A DNA stretch of 40,821 nucleotides from Betaproteobacteria bacterium. GTDB lineage: Bacteria; Pseudomonadota; Gammaproteobacteria; Burkholderiales; Rhodocyclaceae. Positions 17,381 to 25,509 of the stretch are shown piece after piece (positions within the stretch are counted from its first letter, which is position 1; every line of letters starts with the position of its first letter). The stretch spans positions 1-40,821 of the forward strand of contig JACRAR010000067.1 of assembly GCA_016234745.1 (NCBI GenBank), given 5' to 3'. The position numbers and the translations under genes were made by a program. The notes under the pieces were generated by a model. It ran no database searches. It saw only the letters and a program-made list of their open reading frames with translations, and was not told the origin of the DNA.

Positions 17381-18310
17381 TTACAGACTGCCAAGCACTT
17401 TTTGTAAGTCCCGTATTTTTTTATTGCTATTGGCATCAATAGTGACTGAGGCTACTGTCTGGCTAACCATCTCCGAATCGATACCAAGAGCATTTGCGAT
17501 GATGGCCAATTCCGCACACAAGTTCATAAACCGCTCACGCGCTCTAGCTACTACCGCCTGAGCTACAGGCTTCTTCTGAGGCACTGCAACAAAATGACGG
17601 TTGACTCCGGAAGCGATCTTCTGAACCCATCCCCAATGATTCCCGTCGTCAGGAAACTGTGCCAATCCGTTTATCAGACCTGCGCCTATTGCCCAAAGTG
17701 TGTGTTCATTGCCCTCTCCGACGATGACACCTAGAAATGCCGCTGTCTTTTGCCGACAACGAAGTTCAACGCGGTTAAAACCTCGCATGTCATAGCAAAT
17801 TCCTTGCCGCTCGCTAGTGACAGAACCCCAATAGAATGTCTTACCCCTAGAATTTTCTCGCCAGTCGTGTGAATCGTAATGAAGTCGAGTCTTGACCTTG
17901 CGCGCCTTCCACGCATTAAAGAGTTCGACAGGTGAGCATGGGACATAGTCGAAGGCCAGATCGACGCGTGAGGCACGGAAGGTCAGGTCAGCATCCTCTA
18001 GGCCTTTCAAAAACCGATGTACTCCGTCGAAGCTAATTGACGCAAGCGGTTCACCTTTTATCTCTACATGGCAATGACCTGAGCCAGAAGACGGATAACG
18101 ATAGAACACTAGGCCGGGAATAGGGCAAAGACAGACCTGAGAATAGCCGCGCCCTCCAAATCCTTGGCCTTCGAAGTACGCGCTAGAATCCACTCCAGAT
18201 AGCCCCAACAGATCAGACAAAATACAGTCTGTTACAGGTTTATGGCCAACATCCCCCTGCATAAACACCGTGACTGAGAAGTAGTCCAGCTTGACAGAGA
18301 TTTCACTCAT
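17381..18310 (-). CDS. replication initiation protein, Rep_trans type
   Basis: The 309-residue protein resembles rolling-circle initiators annotated as replication initiation factors in small plasmids and filamentous-phage-like elements. Visible are LDYFSVTV at 8-15, GHCHVEIKG at 78-86 (which holds an HxH at 79-81), the conserved SRVDLAFDY at 114-122, and NRVELRCRQK near 195-205. The start is ATG 18310 with a run of Gs (ribosome-site-like) about 8 bp upstream, overlapping the stop of the upstream frame as ATGA. A 53-bp GC-rich hairpin lies 32 bp upstream. It converges on the RloB-like gene with 27 bp between stops. It suggests the excised circle replicates. The catalytic Tyr was not identified. 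Confidence 0.72.
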   Translation of the reverse strand: MSEISVKLDYFSVTVFMQGDVGHKPVTDCILSDLLGLSGVDSSAYFEGQGFGGRGYSQVCLCPIPGLVFYRYPSSGSGHCHVEIKGEPLASISFDGVHRFLKGLEDADLTFRASRVDLAFDYVPCSPVELFNAWKARKVKTRLHYDSHDWRENSRGKTFYWGSVTSERQGICYDMRGFNRVELRCRQKTAAFLGVIVGEGNEHTLWAIGAGLINGLAQFPDDGNHWGWVQKIASGVNRHFVAVPQKKPVAQAVVARARERFMNLCAELAIIANALGIDSEMVSQTVASVTIDANSNKKIRDLQKVLGSL

Positions 18311-18705
18311 CTTTCTACCCCCCTATTAGTACAGGGGGGCAGAGGGTGGATGCCGGGGGCGGCGCTAGCGCGCCGTGCCCCGTCTCCCACCCTCCTCACT
18401 CCGATCCACCACCGAGGTATAGACCGCCCCAGCAAACCGTACAGAGAGCCTCCTAGCGCACTTGGTGTCGATTCCGCAGGAAGTCGGTATGTCCTTGCCG
18501 GAATACTGCCCCGCCAAGGCCACACCGAAGCGTCTTTTTTTGAGCGCCGATCAAGGGCTTTCGCGGCATAAACGCGCCGAAAGCAGGCGCATATATTCCA
18601 CGTTCCCTTGACGGAACGACCTTTCGTAAAGGCCAAATCCAATTGAGTCCCACGTAGCCAATTCGTAACGGCGTGAGATTGTTCTCCTTGATAATCCGAC
18701 TTCAT
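18307..18705 (-). CDS. hypothetical small protein of the element (doubtful)
   Basis: The frame gives 132 residues from ATG 18705, which has a good ribosome site (AAGGGAAG, about 5 bp upstream), and its stop overlaps the rep start as ATGA. The first ~50 residues (MKSDYQGEQSHAVTNWLRGTQ…) look plausible. The last ~60 are read through the GC-rich hairpin and are rich in Arg, Pro and Gly, as expected from translating non-coding sequence. No family is recognised. It may be a genuine short leader gene coupled to rep, or only the 5' leader containing the replication origin. Confidence 0.35.
   Translation of the reverse strand: MKSDYQGEQSHAVTNWLRGTQLDLAFTKGRSVKGTWNICACFRRVYAAKALDRRSKKDASVWPWRGSIPARTYRLPAESTPSALGGSLYGLLGRSIPRWWIGVRRVGDGARRASAAPGIHPLPPCTNRGVER
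18342..18394. promoter_or_regulatory. 53-bp GC-rich stem-loop upstream of rep, candidate replication origin
   Basis: Outer arms GAGGGTGG (18342-18349) and CCACCCTC (18387-18394) enclose an inner stem. There GGGG-G-CGGCGC (18355-18365) pairs with GCGCCG-TG-CCCC (18370-18381) around a TAGC loop, with a small internal bulge. There is no T-run on either strand, so it is not a simple terminator. Position 32 bp in front of a rolling-circle-type rep makes a double-strand origin or rep-control structure the best guess. Confidence 0.45.
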
Positions 18706-18775
18706 GAGACTTCCCTTTCAACTTGCGAGCGTTGCAAGGTATTGATTAAAAACGCTCATCAAATTGAGGAAGGGG

Positions 18776-18822
18776 ATGGCATGCAAGAGGTCATCGGTTC
18801 GATCCCGTTTACCTCCACCACT
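18776..18822 (+). repeat. att direct repeat, right copy
   Basis: This is an exact 47-bp copy of the 3' part of tRNA-Ala (13334-13380). It has no 5' half, so it is not a tRNA gene. It marks the right end of the integrated element and is the displaced chromosomal tRNA end. Confidence 0.93.
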
Positions 18823-18884
18823 TAATCAAATGCTTAGCAGCAGGCAACAGGGCTGATGAGCCAAACTTCTTCCCCGCTCGGAGA

Positions 18885-18908
18885 AGATAAAGCGGGAAAT
18901 ATCCCCGC
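18885..18908 (-). terminator. weak intrinsic terminator candidate downstream of rstB
   Basis: On the minus strand GCGGG/CCCGC (18892-18896 with 18904-18908) flank a 7-nt loop and are followed by TTTATCT. It lies about 85 bp past the histidine kinase stop. The stem is short, so support is modest. Confidence 0.3.
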
Positions 18909-18993
18909 ATCATTCATCCTTCGGCAGTGTGAATCACATAGATGCTATCCATTATGTGTCACTACCCCCTGCACGGCGACCTCGACTGCCTGT

Positions 18994-20349
18994 CTAGCGC
19001 ACCTGTTCTTGGCGGGAAGGCGGTATTTCTGCGCGGATTCCTTGCTGTTCCGGCAGCGTGATCGTGAAACGGGCTCCACCCAGTGGGGAGTCATCAACAA
19101 TGATACTGCCGCCATGGGCCGCGACAGCTCTTTGAGCGATGGACAGTCCCAGGCCAAAACCGCCCGTGGTGCGGTCGCGGCTGCGGTCCAACCGGTAAAA
19201 GGCCTCGAACACGCGCGTGCGCTCAGCCTGGGGAATGCCGGGACCGTCGTCCTCAACAGTGATATGCACTCCGTCGATAGACAGTCTCGCGCCTACGCCG
19301 ATGGTGTGTTTGGCATATTTCTGGGCGTTGCGGAGCAGGTTGCCTACGGCGCGCCCGAGCAATCTCGCATCGCCATGGATGGCAACTTCGGCGCTGTCGA
19401 AGTCGGTCAGCAACTGCTTGTCCCCGAGCCCGTGTTCGGTCGATCCAATGACTTGCCGCAACATGACGGCCAGATCGAACTTTGAGCGCTGGGCTAGCGG
19501 CAGTTCGGGACGCGAGACCTGTAGCAATTCGATGACCAGGGTTTCGAGTTCCGCCAGGTCGCTCTCAATACTGTCGAAACGCTTTTCGCGCGCGGTATCT
19601 TCACGCGCCTCGCGCAACAGTTCGAGAGAGAAACGCATGCGCGCTATCGGCGTGCGCAGTTCGTGCGACACAGAATGGAGCAGCGCTTTATGTGATTCGA
19701 TCAACGATTCGATGCGCTCGGCCATCTGGTTCATGCGAGCTGCCAGCGGATAGATGCTGTCGGAAAGCGGCAAAGCGGTGCGCGTCGATAACCGGCCGGC
19801 ACCGATTGCGGCGGCGGCATCCGAAAGCGCTTGCAGGCTTCTCCAATGCGCGCGCGACCACAGGCTGGCCGGTATCAGAAGGCACAGGGCAACGATGATG
19901 AAGCGCACAGCTTCGATCTTGAAAGCATTGCCGATCTCGATTGGCAGCCCAATCAGACGTATCACTTCCTCGTTGCTGCCGATGTATCTTTCTCCAGTCA
20001 AGTCAACGCGCCGCGACAGCGACTTGCGGCCAATGTCGACAGTGATATCGCCGCGTTGCAGCGCTGCTCGCTTGGACGCCGGCAGGGCGTCCAGAGCTAC
20101 TTGCAGGGGAATCAGTTCGAAATCGATGTTCAACACTTCGCGTGTCTTGTTCAGACGCGCCAACCATTCATCGCTCGGCGCCTTGTCTACATACTGTTCG
20201 AGCATCTGGATCTGTGCCGCGGCCTGGCGCATGGCGATATCCTCAATGGGATCGCCGAACAGGCGACTCAAGGTGAAATAGATGGCAAAGGTGGCCAGGG
20301 TAATGGCCAGCATGACCAGAAGGAAAAAGCGGAAAAACAGGCGGTTCAT
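18994..20349 (-). CDS. rstB: sensor histidine kinase, RstB-like
   Basis: The 451-residue inner-membrane kinase has a first membrane helix at ~7-28, a periplasmic domain of ~120 residues, and a second helix at ~148-164. A HAMP linker follows (~165-218), then the dimerisation helix with H229 in HSVSHELRTPIARMRF. The ATPase domain carries the N box (GNLLRNAQKYAK), G1 (EDDGPGIP) and G2 (GGFGLGLS). The H-box wording and the partner regulator are those of the RstAB family. It begins 3 bp after the response regulator stop (minus strand), so the two are one operon. The periplasmic signal is unknown. It lies beside, not inside, the tRNA-Ala element. Confidence 0.9.
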   Translation of the reverse strand: MNRLFFRFFLLVMLAITLATFAIYFTLSRLFGDPIEDIAMRQAAAQIQMLEQYVDKAPSDEWLARLNKTREVLNIDFELIPLQVALDALPASKRAALQRGDITVDIGRKSLSRRVDLTGERYIGSNEEVIRLIGLPIEIGNAFKIEAVRFIIVALCLLIPASLWSRAHWRSLQALSDAAAAIGAGRLSTRTALPLSDSIYPLAARMNQMAERIESLIESHKALLHSVSHELRTPIARMRFSLELLREAREDTAREKRFDSIESDLAELETLVIELLQVSRPELPLAQRSKFDLAVMLRQVIGSTEHGLGDKQLLTDFDSAEVAIHGDARLLGRAVGNLLRNAQKYAKHTIGVGARLSIDGVHITVEDDGPGIPQAERTRVFEAFYRLDRSRDRTTGGFGLGLSIAQRAVAAHGGSIIVDDSPLGGARFTITLPEQQGIRAEIPPSRQEQVR

Positions 20350-20352
20350 CCG

Positions 20353-21039
20353 CTATGCCCAAGCCGATGGACTGAATAGGTAGCCTTCCCCCCAGACGGT
20401 CTTGATCTTCTGCATCGATTCATCGCTGAACTTGCGCCTCAGGCGCGAAATGCAGTTGTCGATACTGCGATCCTGTCCGTCGAACTCGAAGCCTCGCAAT
20501 TTCTTGAAGATGTCGTCGCGCGACAGCACCTGACCGGCCGCTTCGGCCAGCACCACCAGCAGCTTGTATTCGGGATTGTTGAGGAGTATCGAAGTACCGC
20601 GCCAGGTGACGCTGCGGTTTTCGCGCGAGATGGACAGCGCGCCGAATACCAGATCGCCAGGTTCATCGGCGACTGCGTCGCCTGTTCGCCTGAGAAGGGC
20701 GCGCAGCCGGGCCAGCAAGACGCGTGGTTGCACGGGTTTGTTGACATAGTCGTCGGCGCCTTGCTCCAGGCCGAAAACCTCGTCGTAAGAATCTTCGCGC
20801 GCGGTCAGGATCAGGATGGGCAGGCTGCTGATGTCACGGATCTGGCGGCATACCCGCATGCCATCCAGCCCCGGCAACATCAGATCGAGCACGACAATAT
20901 CGGGTCGGCTGGCGGTGAAGCGTGCCAGAGCCGTATCTCCGCGCGGCACGATGTCTACCGCGAACTCGTGTGCTTGCAGGTATTCGGCCACCAGCGTGGC
21001 GAGCTTGGCATCGTCTTCCACCAGCATCACCCGGTACAT
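20353..21039 (-). CDS. rstA: response regulator, OmpR/RstA family
   Basis: The 228-residue regulator has an N-terminal receiver (~1-118) with acidic pair E8-D9-D10 region, phospho-acceptor D52 (VVLDLMLPG) and the VNKPV lysine. The C-terminal winged helix (~128-225) contains LRGFEFDGQDRSIDNCISRLRRKF, the recognition-helix wording found in RstA proteins. GGGAGG lies just upstream of ATG 21039. The gene is divergent from the lipoprotein gene at 21230, across a 190-bp gap, so that lipoprotein and the MipA gene behind it are plausible targets. I did not find a convincing RstA box there. Confidence 0.9.
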   Translation of the reverse strand: MYRVMLVEDDAKLATLVAEYLQAHEFAVDIVPRGDTALARFTASRPDIVVLDLMLPGLDGMRVCRQIRDISSLPILILTAREDSYDEVFGLEQGADDYVNKPVQPRVLLARLRALLRRTGDAVADEPGDLVFGALSISRENRSVTWRGTSILLNNPEYKLLVVLAEAAGQVLSRDDIFKKLRGFEFDGQDRSIDNCISRLRRKFSDESMQKIKTVWGEGYLFSPSAWA

Positions 21040-21229
21040 CGATTCCTCCCTGAATGCAGCTCAAATCGCCTATCGGATATTGCCGAAATGATAGCGTAAC
21101 CAGCCACCCTCACTACAAACTCATGACAATTTGACGACATTTACAGGATGAACTGGTTTGCATGGATGACTAAGCTGCGACATTGGAATGCTTACCGTTG
21201 TTAGCAATCTGTAAACCATGGAGAACGTA

Positions 21230-22810
21230 ATGAGCACATCAGTAATTATCCGTCGCTGGGCAATTTTTCTGGCCGGCACCCTAATGTTGGCCGGCTGTGT
21301 CGGAAGCGGCTCGACGGAGCCGCCGCTGAATGCAGGGCCATTCCTCGAACTAGCCAGAACCACCGCCTGCGCCAGTGGCAAAAATAACTTATACGTTATC
21401 GACAATAGGTTCGTCTTCCACGACCGCTCTGGCGATTGCCCCGACAATTCCTACAGCCGCACACTGTACGGCACCACGCCGGAAGTGGTTCTGTGCCGGC
21501 AGAACGATTCGATAGCCGGCCCGCAATCCAACTGCGTCGATGCCGGCGTTCGCGAGCTGTTTTCCGCCATCACCAACAATGCCGACCAGGCCGATCTGGG
21601 TATCGGACTCGGCCACAAGGTCACGAGGCTAAACACGGCGACCATCCGGGCAGATGAATTGAATGATCTACTTCGGGCCACAACACTGGCGCAGTCCGCG
21701 CAATCCGGCATCAAGGTGCCGCGCAATGTAGTGATCCGCGACGCGGAGTCTTGGCACTCGCTGTGGGCGGATCATCAAGGTATCGGCTCGGCTGCGCCGG
21801 GCGTCGATTTCAACAAGCAGATGGTGATCGGCATATTCCTGGGCGAAAGACCTCTCGGATGCTATACCGCAAGTATCGACACGGTGACTAAGCGAGTCGA
21901 CAGCATCGAAATCGCCTACTCGGTAACCGATAGGTCGGCCGTATGTACCTTGCCTGCTGATGCCGCCAATCCGGCACCGATGCATCTGGTGGCAATTGAC
22001 ATGTCCCGCCTGTCCGTTGATTTCCATCGGCAGGATGCTGACGTGGTCAAGATGACCGATATCGCCACTGGCGTGGCGCTAGAGTTCGATCAGCCCGAAG
22101 AAATCGTGGTGACGGATGCCGCCAAATGGTCCGAATTGTGGAATGCACACCAAAAGCCTGGCGCAAAACCGTCAGCGGTACCGGACATTGATTTCGGCAA
22201 ACAGATAGTGATCGGTGTTACTGCCGGCCAGAAGCCGGGTCCGTGCAACGAGTTGCTGATAGACAAAATTGTACACACCGGATCCATGCTGGTGGTCAAC
22301 TACACCCAGCGCGATGTGCATGAGATCTGCCTGGCGGTGGTTAGCGGCCCAACATATCCGCAGCACTTCGTGGTCATTGAACGCCAGGAAGTGCCAGTTC
22401 AGTTCGTCAAGCGCAACGGTGACACCAGCCGCGTTGCGTTCGAGCGTATCTCCGTGCCGGGCAGCGCCATGACTATCGAGCAGGCCCTGGTCGTCAGAGA
22501 TGCCGGTGCCTGGAACAAATTATGGGCGCGAGCCAACAGCAACCTGATCCTGGTACCAGAGGCGCCTGTGATTGATTTTACGAATAAGATGCTGATTGCG
22601 GTATTCATGGGCACTCAGCCTAACGGCTGCTTTGGAGCGTCGATCGATACGGTCAGCAGGATGCAAGAGGACCTGCTAGTGGAAGTCTCGAAGCGCGTGC
22701 CGGGTCCCGATGCGATTTGCACGCAGGCGCTGACTTCTCCGGCAGACGTTGTGGCGGTTGATCGCAGCGATGCGATGGTGTTGTTCGAGAGTCGGACCCA
22801 GCGACGCTAG
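21230..22810 (+). CDS. lipoprotein with three PrcB_C-like repeats
   Basis: The start at ATG 21230 has GGAG 6 bp upstream; an ATG 12 bp earlier lacks a ribosome site. The 526-residue protein has a lipoprotein signal ending LMLAGC, with C23 as the lipidated residue. After a ~130-residue cysteine-containing N-terminal part there are three homologous units of about 100 residues. Each opens with V(I/V)(R/T)DA..W..LW, has a central (V/I)DF.(K/N)(Q/K)M(L/V)IG(V/I)F.G..P.GC, and ends with V..V(V/I).R….V.F. That pattern matches the PrcB_C domain, named after the protease-complex binding protein of treponemes. It is probably envelope-located and binds a partner; the function is unknown. Confidence 0.75.
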   Translation: MSTSVIIRRWAIFLAGTLMLAGCVGSGSTEPPLNAGPFLELARTTACASGKNNLYVIDNRFVFHDRSGDCPDNSYSRTLYGTTPEVVLCRQNDSIAGPQSNCVDAGVRELFSAITNNADQADLGIGLGHKVTRLNTATIRADELNDLLRATTLAQSAQSGIKVPRNVVIRDAESWHSLWADHQGIGSAAPGVDFNKQMVIGIFLGERPLGCYTASIDTVTKRVDSIEIAYSVTDRSAVCTLPADAANPAPMHLVAIDMSRLSVDFHRQDADVVKMTDIATGVALEFDQPEEIVVTDAAKWSELWNAHQKPGAKPSAVPDIDFGKQIVIGVTAGQKPGPCNELLIDKIVHTGSMLVVNYTQRDVHEICLAVVSGPTYPQHFVVIERQEVPVQFVKRNGDTSRVAFERISVPGSAMTIEQALVVRDAGAWNKLWARANSNLILVPEAPVIDFTNKMLIAVFMGTQPNGCFGASIDTVSRMQEDLLVEVSKRVPGPDAICTQALTSPADVVAVDRSDAMVLFESRTQRR

Positions 22811-22901
22811 CCGTAGCAACATCTGTGCTCTGGATTGCAAGCTCGCCGCCACCGGGCCAGGGATTACAATGCCGATCGCCTAATTCGGTCATTGGTGTGA
22901 C

Positions 22902-23762
22902 ATGAAGAAATCCTGCTTTCTCATTTTGTTCGCCGCCTGCTGCACTCCGGCCCCGGCGCAAACCCTTGCCGTCAACCTGATGCCCGATGGCAGCCGGGAC
23001 ATGTACGTCGGCATCGGTCTGCAAAGCCGGCCGATGTTTGAAGGGTCGGGCGTACGCAAGACAAATGCGGTGCCGGCCATCCAGGTTCAGTGGAGCAACG
23101 GAGCCTTCATTTCCGGCGCCACCGCCGGTTGGCACCTCTCAGGCCATCCAAATATCGAGTATGGACCTTTGCTGATCGTCGATCCGGGACGTAGCGGCAG
23201 TGGTCTGCGCGGCTCCCCGCAGGGCGAACTTGGAGGCAGTTCTATCAGTGGCCTGATCCCCGAGGCGGTTCCGGTTTCAGGAACCGGCCGGGGGCGTCTC
23301 AATGGCATGCACACTATTGATGCATCATTGACGGCGGGTGCATTCCTGAATTATTACCTGGATAGCAAGGTGCGGCTGCTGTCCGGTTTTTCCTATGGTT
23401 CAGGGAACGATCATCGTGGCGCACTAGCATATCTCGGCGTGCAGAAATCAATCGACGATCTGGCACCGCATCACACGCTTGTGCTTTCGGCAGGTGCCAA
23501 CTGGGCCAATGGCGCCTACCAGCGCAGCTATTTCGGCGTGAGCGCGGCGGAGTACCTTTCCAGTGGCCACGCCATGTATACGCCTGGCGCAGGGATCAAG
23601 GATCTCCATGGCGGGGTTCGCTGGAACTGGGCGTTGAGTAATTCCTGGTTGTTGAGCAGTACCCTGGAGGCGAAGATACTGCAAGCCGCGGCCTCCCGCA
23701 GTCCCCTGACCGAACGCCGCAGCAGCGCCAGCGTCTCGACCGCGGTGGCCTATCGCTTCTGA
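22902..23762 (+). CDS. MipA/OmpV-family outer-membrane protein
   Basis: The 286-residue protein has a signal peptide of about 20 residues (hydrophobic core ILFAACC, cleavage near PAPAQ). The mature part alternates polar and hydrophobic residues and glycines as in a beta-barrel: MYVGIGLQSRPMFEGS near the N-terminus, NIEYGPLL, repeated LSAGANWAN-type strands, and a terminal aromatic F (VAYRF). MipA/OmpV proteins are outer-membrane barrels, some linked to murein-synthesis complexes or small-molecule responses and often next to RstAB- or OmpR-type two-component systems (family knowledge). Here it follows the PrcB_C lipoprotein by 91 bp and precedes an exported unknown by 5 bp. Regulation by the neighbouring RstAB-like pair is a reasonable inference. 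Confidence 0.85.
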   Translation: MKKSCFLILFAACCTPAPAQTLAVNLMPDGSRDMYVGIGLQSRPMFEGSGVRKTNAVPAIQVQWSNGAFISGATAGWHLSGHPNIEYGPLLIVDPGRSGSGLRGSPQGELGGSSISGLIPEAVPVSGTGRGRLNGMHTIDASLTAGAFLNYYLDSKVRLLSGFSYGSGNDHRGALAYLGVQKSIDDLAPHHTLVLSAGANWANGAYQRSYFGVSAAEYLSSGHAMYTPGAGIKDLHGGVRWNWALSNSWLLSSTLEAKILQAAASRSPLTERRSSASVSTAVAYRF

Positions 23763-23767
23763 AGAAT

Positions 23768-24472
23768 ATGAACCCTGTTCCTGCCTTCGTCATCGTGTTC
23801 CTGCTGCTGGTTGCGGATCCGGTCGCGTCGCAGTCGGACGTCGGCGAATGGATTGGCAGTTATCGGAATGCATACAGCGAAATGATTCGCTTTGAAAAAT
23901 ATGGCAAGGCCAAGAGTTTCATCCTATACCAACTTCAACTCGTGCCGCGCGACCAGACTGCAACATTGAGCGGGGTGCGCCTGAGCCTCCTGGGTCACTC
24001 GTTCCACGTTGATCTGCCGCTGGATCTTGCCGGCCGCACCACGCTGCCGTTGTTGAAAGCGGCTTATGACGAGAATGCCACGCTCGTCAACCGCGGCAAG
24101 GCAATGCAACTAACCACACGGCCCCGAGTTTCGATCAGGCTGCGCGCAGATGGCGTCTATGACTCGCAGGATCTGGTGATTGCTTGCGACCAGGCGCTGA
24201 ATTTTCTGCGTTACCGCGACGAGCGGTCCTATCGCGACAAGAAATGTGCCGGGGTGCGTTTCTCATATGTCCAAGCAATGGCCGATCCGCTGGTTCAGTT
24301 TCGTCACAGCGAACACAATGGCAAGGCCTTGACCGTGTCCCATGGCCCGGCCTACTCGGACGATGTTGTTGCCCAGTATCGGACCGTTACCTACCATTTT
24401 TCCGACTGGCCCGAAAAGGGTCAGCTCGTTACTCTGACCGCACCGGATGTGATCGCTCCCGTATTCGAATAA
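23768..24472 (+). CDS. exported hypothetical protein
   Basis: The 234-residue protein has an N-terminal signal peptide (FVIVFLLLVADPVASQ, cleavage near residue 20). I do not recognise the mature domain. It holds two cysteines (in IACDQ and KKCAG), several Tyr/Arg-rich strands (RVSIRLRADGVYDSQD) and ends in a VTLTAPDVIAPVFE strand. There is no membrane segment apart from the signal. The start is 5 bp after the mipA-like stop, so the two are probably co-expressed and both act outside the cytoplasm. A role as periplasmic partner of the barrel is a guess from position. Confidence 0.7.
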   Translation: MNPVPAFVIVFLLLVADPVASQSDVGEWIGSYRNAYSEMIRFEKYGKAKSFILYQLQLVPRDQTATLSGVRLSLLGHSFHVDLPLDLAGRTTLPLLKAAYDENATLVNRGKAMQLTTRPRVSIRLRADGVYDSQDLVIACDQALNFLRYRDERSYRDKKCAGVRFSYVQAMADPLVQFRHSEHNGKALTVSHGPAYSDDVVAQYRTVTYHFSDWPEKGQLVTLTAPDVIAPVFE

Positions 24473-24699
24473 AACAGCAACAGTGAAGCCCGATAGTCTG
24501 GAACACGGTCGGCGGTTTTACGACGGTTCCGCAAGCTGCGGTTGGGATAGCGAGGATTCTTGCATAGTCCGGTTGGGGCGAACTTTTGTCCATACCTGTG
24601 TATCTGCTGCCAACAGCATCCAGGCTTATGTGTGTAACATTATGACTGCTCAGGTCAGCCCCTGCAGAAGCTACGCACATTGTCGTAAGCCAATTTGCC

Positions 24700-24981
24700 A
24701 TGGAACCAGCCAATCAATTTGCACAGTGGGTCGCACTGTTAGTCAACAAATTCCGGGAAAGCAGAACGCCCGGCATTCAATATACGGGTGTGACACCTGC
24801 TGCCTGCGAATTGTTGCGCGCCGTTGATGCGGGTGGTGTTCCTGCGTTTGTGACAAAAAATCTCGTCCAAATTGCGAAAAATAACGGGATTGAAGCCGAC
24901 TCTCGCTGGACTCCCAATGAAATTGTGGGTGCAATCAGGGGAAAGGCAGGCATCGATGCATCAGAGAGACAGAAGAACTAA
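24700..24981 (+). CDS. conserved-looking hypothetical protein, 93 residues
   Basis: The protein begins MEPANQFAQWVALLVNKFRE and continues with an amphipathic helical pattern: TPAACELLRAVDAGGVPAFVTKNLVQIAKNNGI, then WTPNEIVGAIRGKAG. It is soluble, with no signal or membrane segment, and looks like a compact helical protein. The amino-acid composition is balanced, unlike the shadow frames nearby. No family is recognised and no strong ribosome site is visible. The 227 bp before it hold no other convincing gene; the 210 bp after it also appear empty. Confidence 0.5.
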   Translation: MEPANQFAQWVALLVNKFRESRTPGIQYTGVTPAACELLRAVDAGGVPAFVTKNLVQIAKNNGIEADSRWTPNEIVGAIRGKAGIDASERQKN

Positions 24982-25191
24982 ATCGCTTTCACCCTCACGC
25001 CTGCCTCCCCCAACCGGCTTCCCGCAGATCGATGGTCACCGCGACTACCTGGTGCGGGCATCGCTGCAGGACTTATGAATCCGCAAGTTGCACCATCCTT
25101 CAGGCAATTCATCGCAAGTCCCTCGAAAACCAGGAAGCATCCGTCTATAGTTCTCTTCGCAGCGATTTGCGCAACTTAACCGGAGCCTCCA

Positions 25192-25509
25192 ATGACACTC
25201 TCTGACGAACTCATCAAGCTGGAACAAATGCACGAGCGCGGCAACCTGACGGAGGAGGAATTCATACGCGCCAAGTCCAAGCTCCTTGAATCATCTTTGC
25301 CAACCGGGCATGGCATCCCCAAAATCAACCAATTTCGTCGGTCCCAGACAGACCGGTGGCTGGGCGGACTGTGCGGGGGCCTCGCGGTTTCGACCGGAGT
25401 CGATTCCTGGATATGGCGCCTGATGTTCACACTGCTGGTGTTCGTATGCGGAACGGGAATTCTCTTATATCTTCTTCTCTGGATATTCGTTCCTAGCGAA
25501 GAGGATTGA
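25192..25509 (+). CDS. SHOCT + PspC-domain membrane protein
   Basis: The 105-residue protein has an N-terminal SHOCT-like helix pair (LIKLEQMHERGNLTEEEFIRAKSKLL, ~7-32). A PspC domain follows at ~48-103: RSQTDRWLGGLCGGLAVSTGVDSWIWRLMF, then one strongly hydrophobic helix (LLVFVCGTGILLYLLLWIFVP). PspC domains sense or respond to envelope stress at the inner membrane. The ATG has GGAG 6 bp upstream. Its 3' end overlaps the convergent GST gene by 17 bp. It stands alone; no pspA or pspB is in view. Confidence 0.88.
   Translation: MTLSDELIKLEQMHERGNLTEEEFIRAKSKLLESSLPTGHGIPKINQFRRSQTDRWLGGLCGGLAVSTGVDSWIWRLMFTLLVFVCGTGILLYLLLWIFVPSEED

Noticed and set aside
13381-18775. Complete prophage or conjugative element
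   Set aside because: There are no capsid, portal, terminase, lysis, relaxase or type IV secretion genes in the interval.
18776-18822. Second tRNA-Ala gene
   Set aside because: Only the 3' 45 nt of the tRNA are present, with no 5' acceptor or D-arm; it is the att repeat.
18856-19485. Plus-strand frame to the right of the element
   Set aside because: It is mostly antisense to the histidine kinase C-terminal catalytic domain and has no family features.
24483-24827. Plus-strand frame before the 93-residue hypothetical
   Set aside because: Its composition is cysteine/serine-rich and shadow-like, it overlaps the better frame at 24700, and it has no ribosome site.
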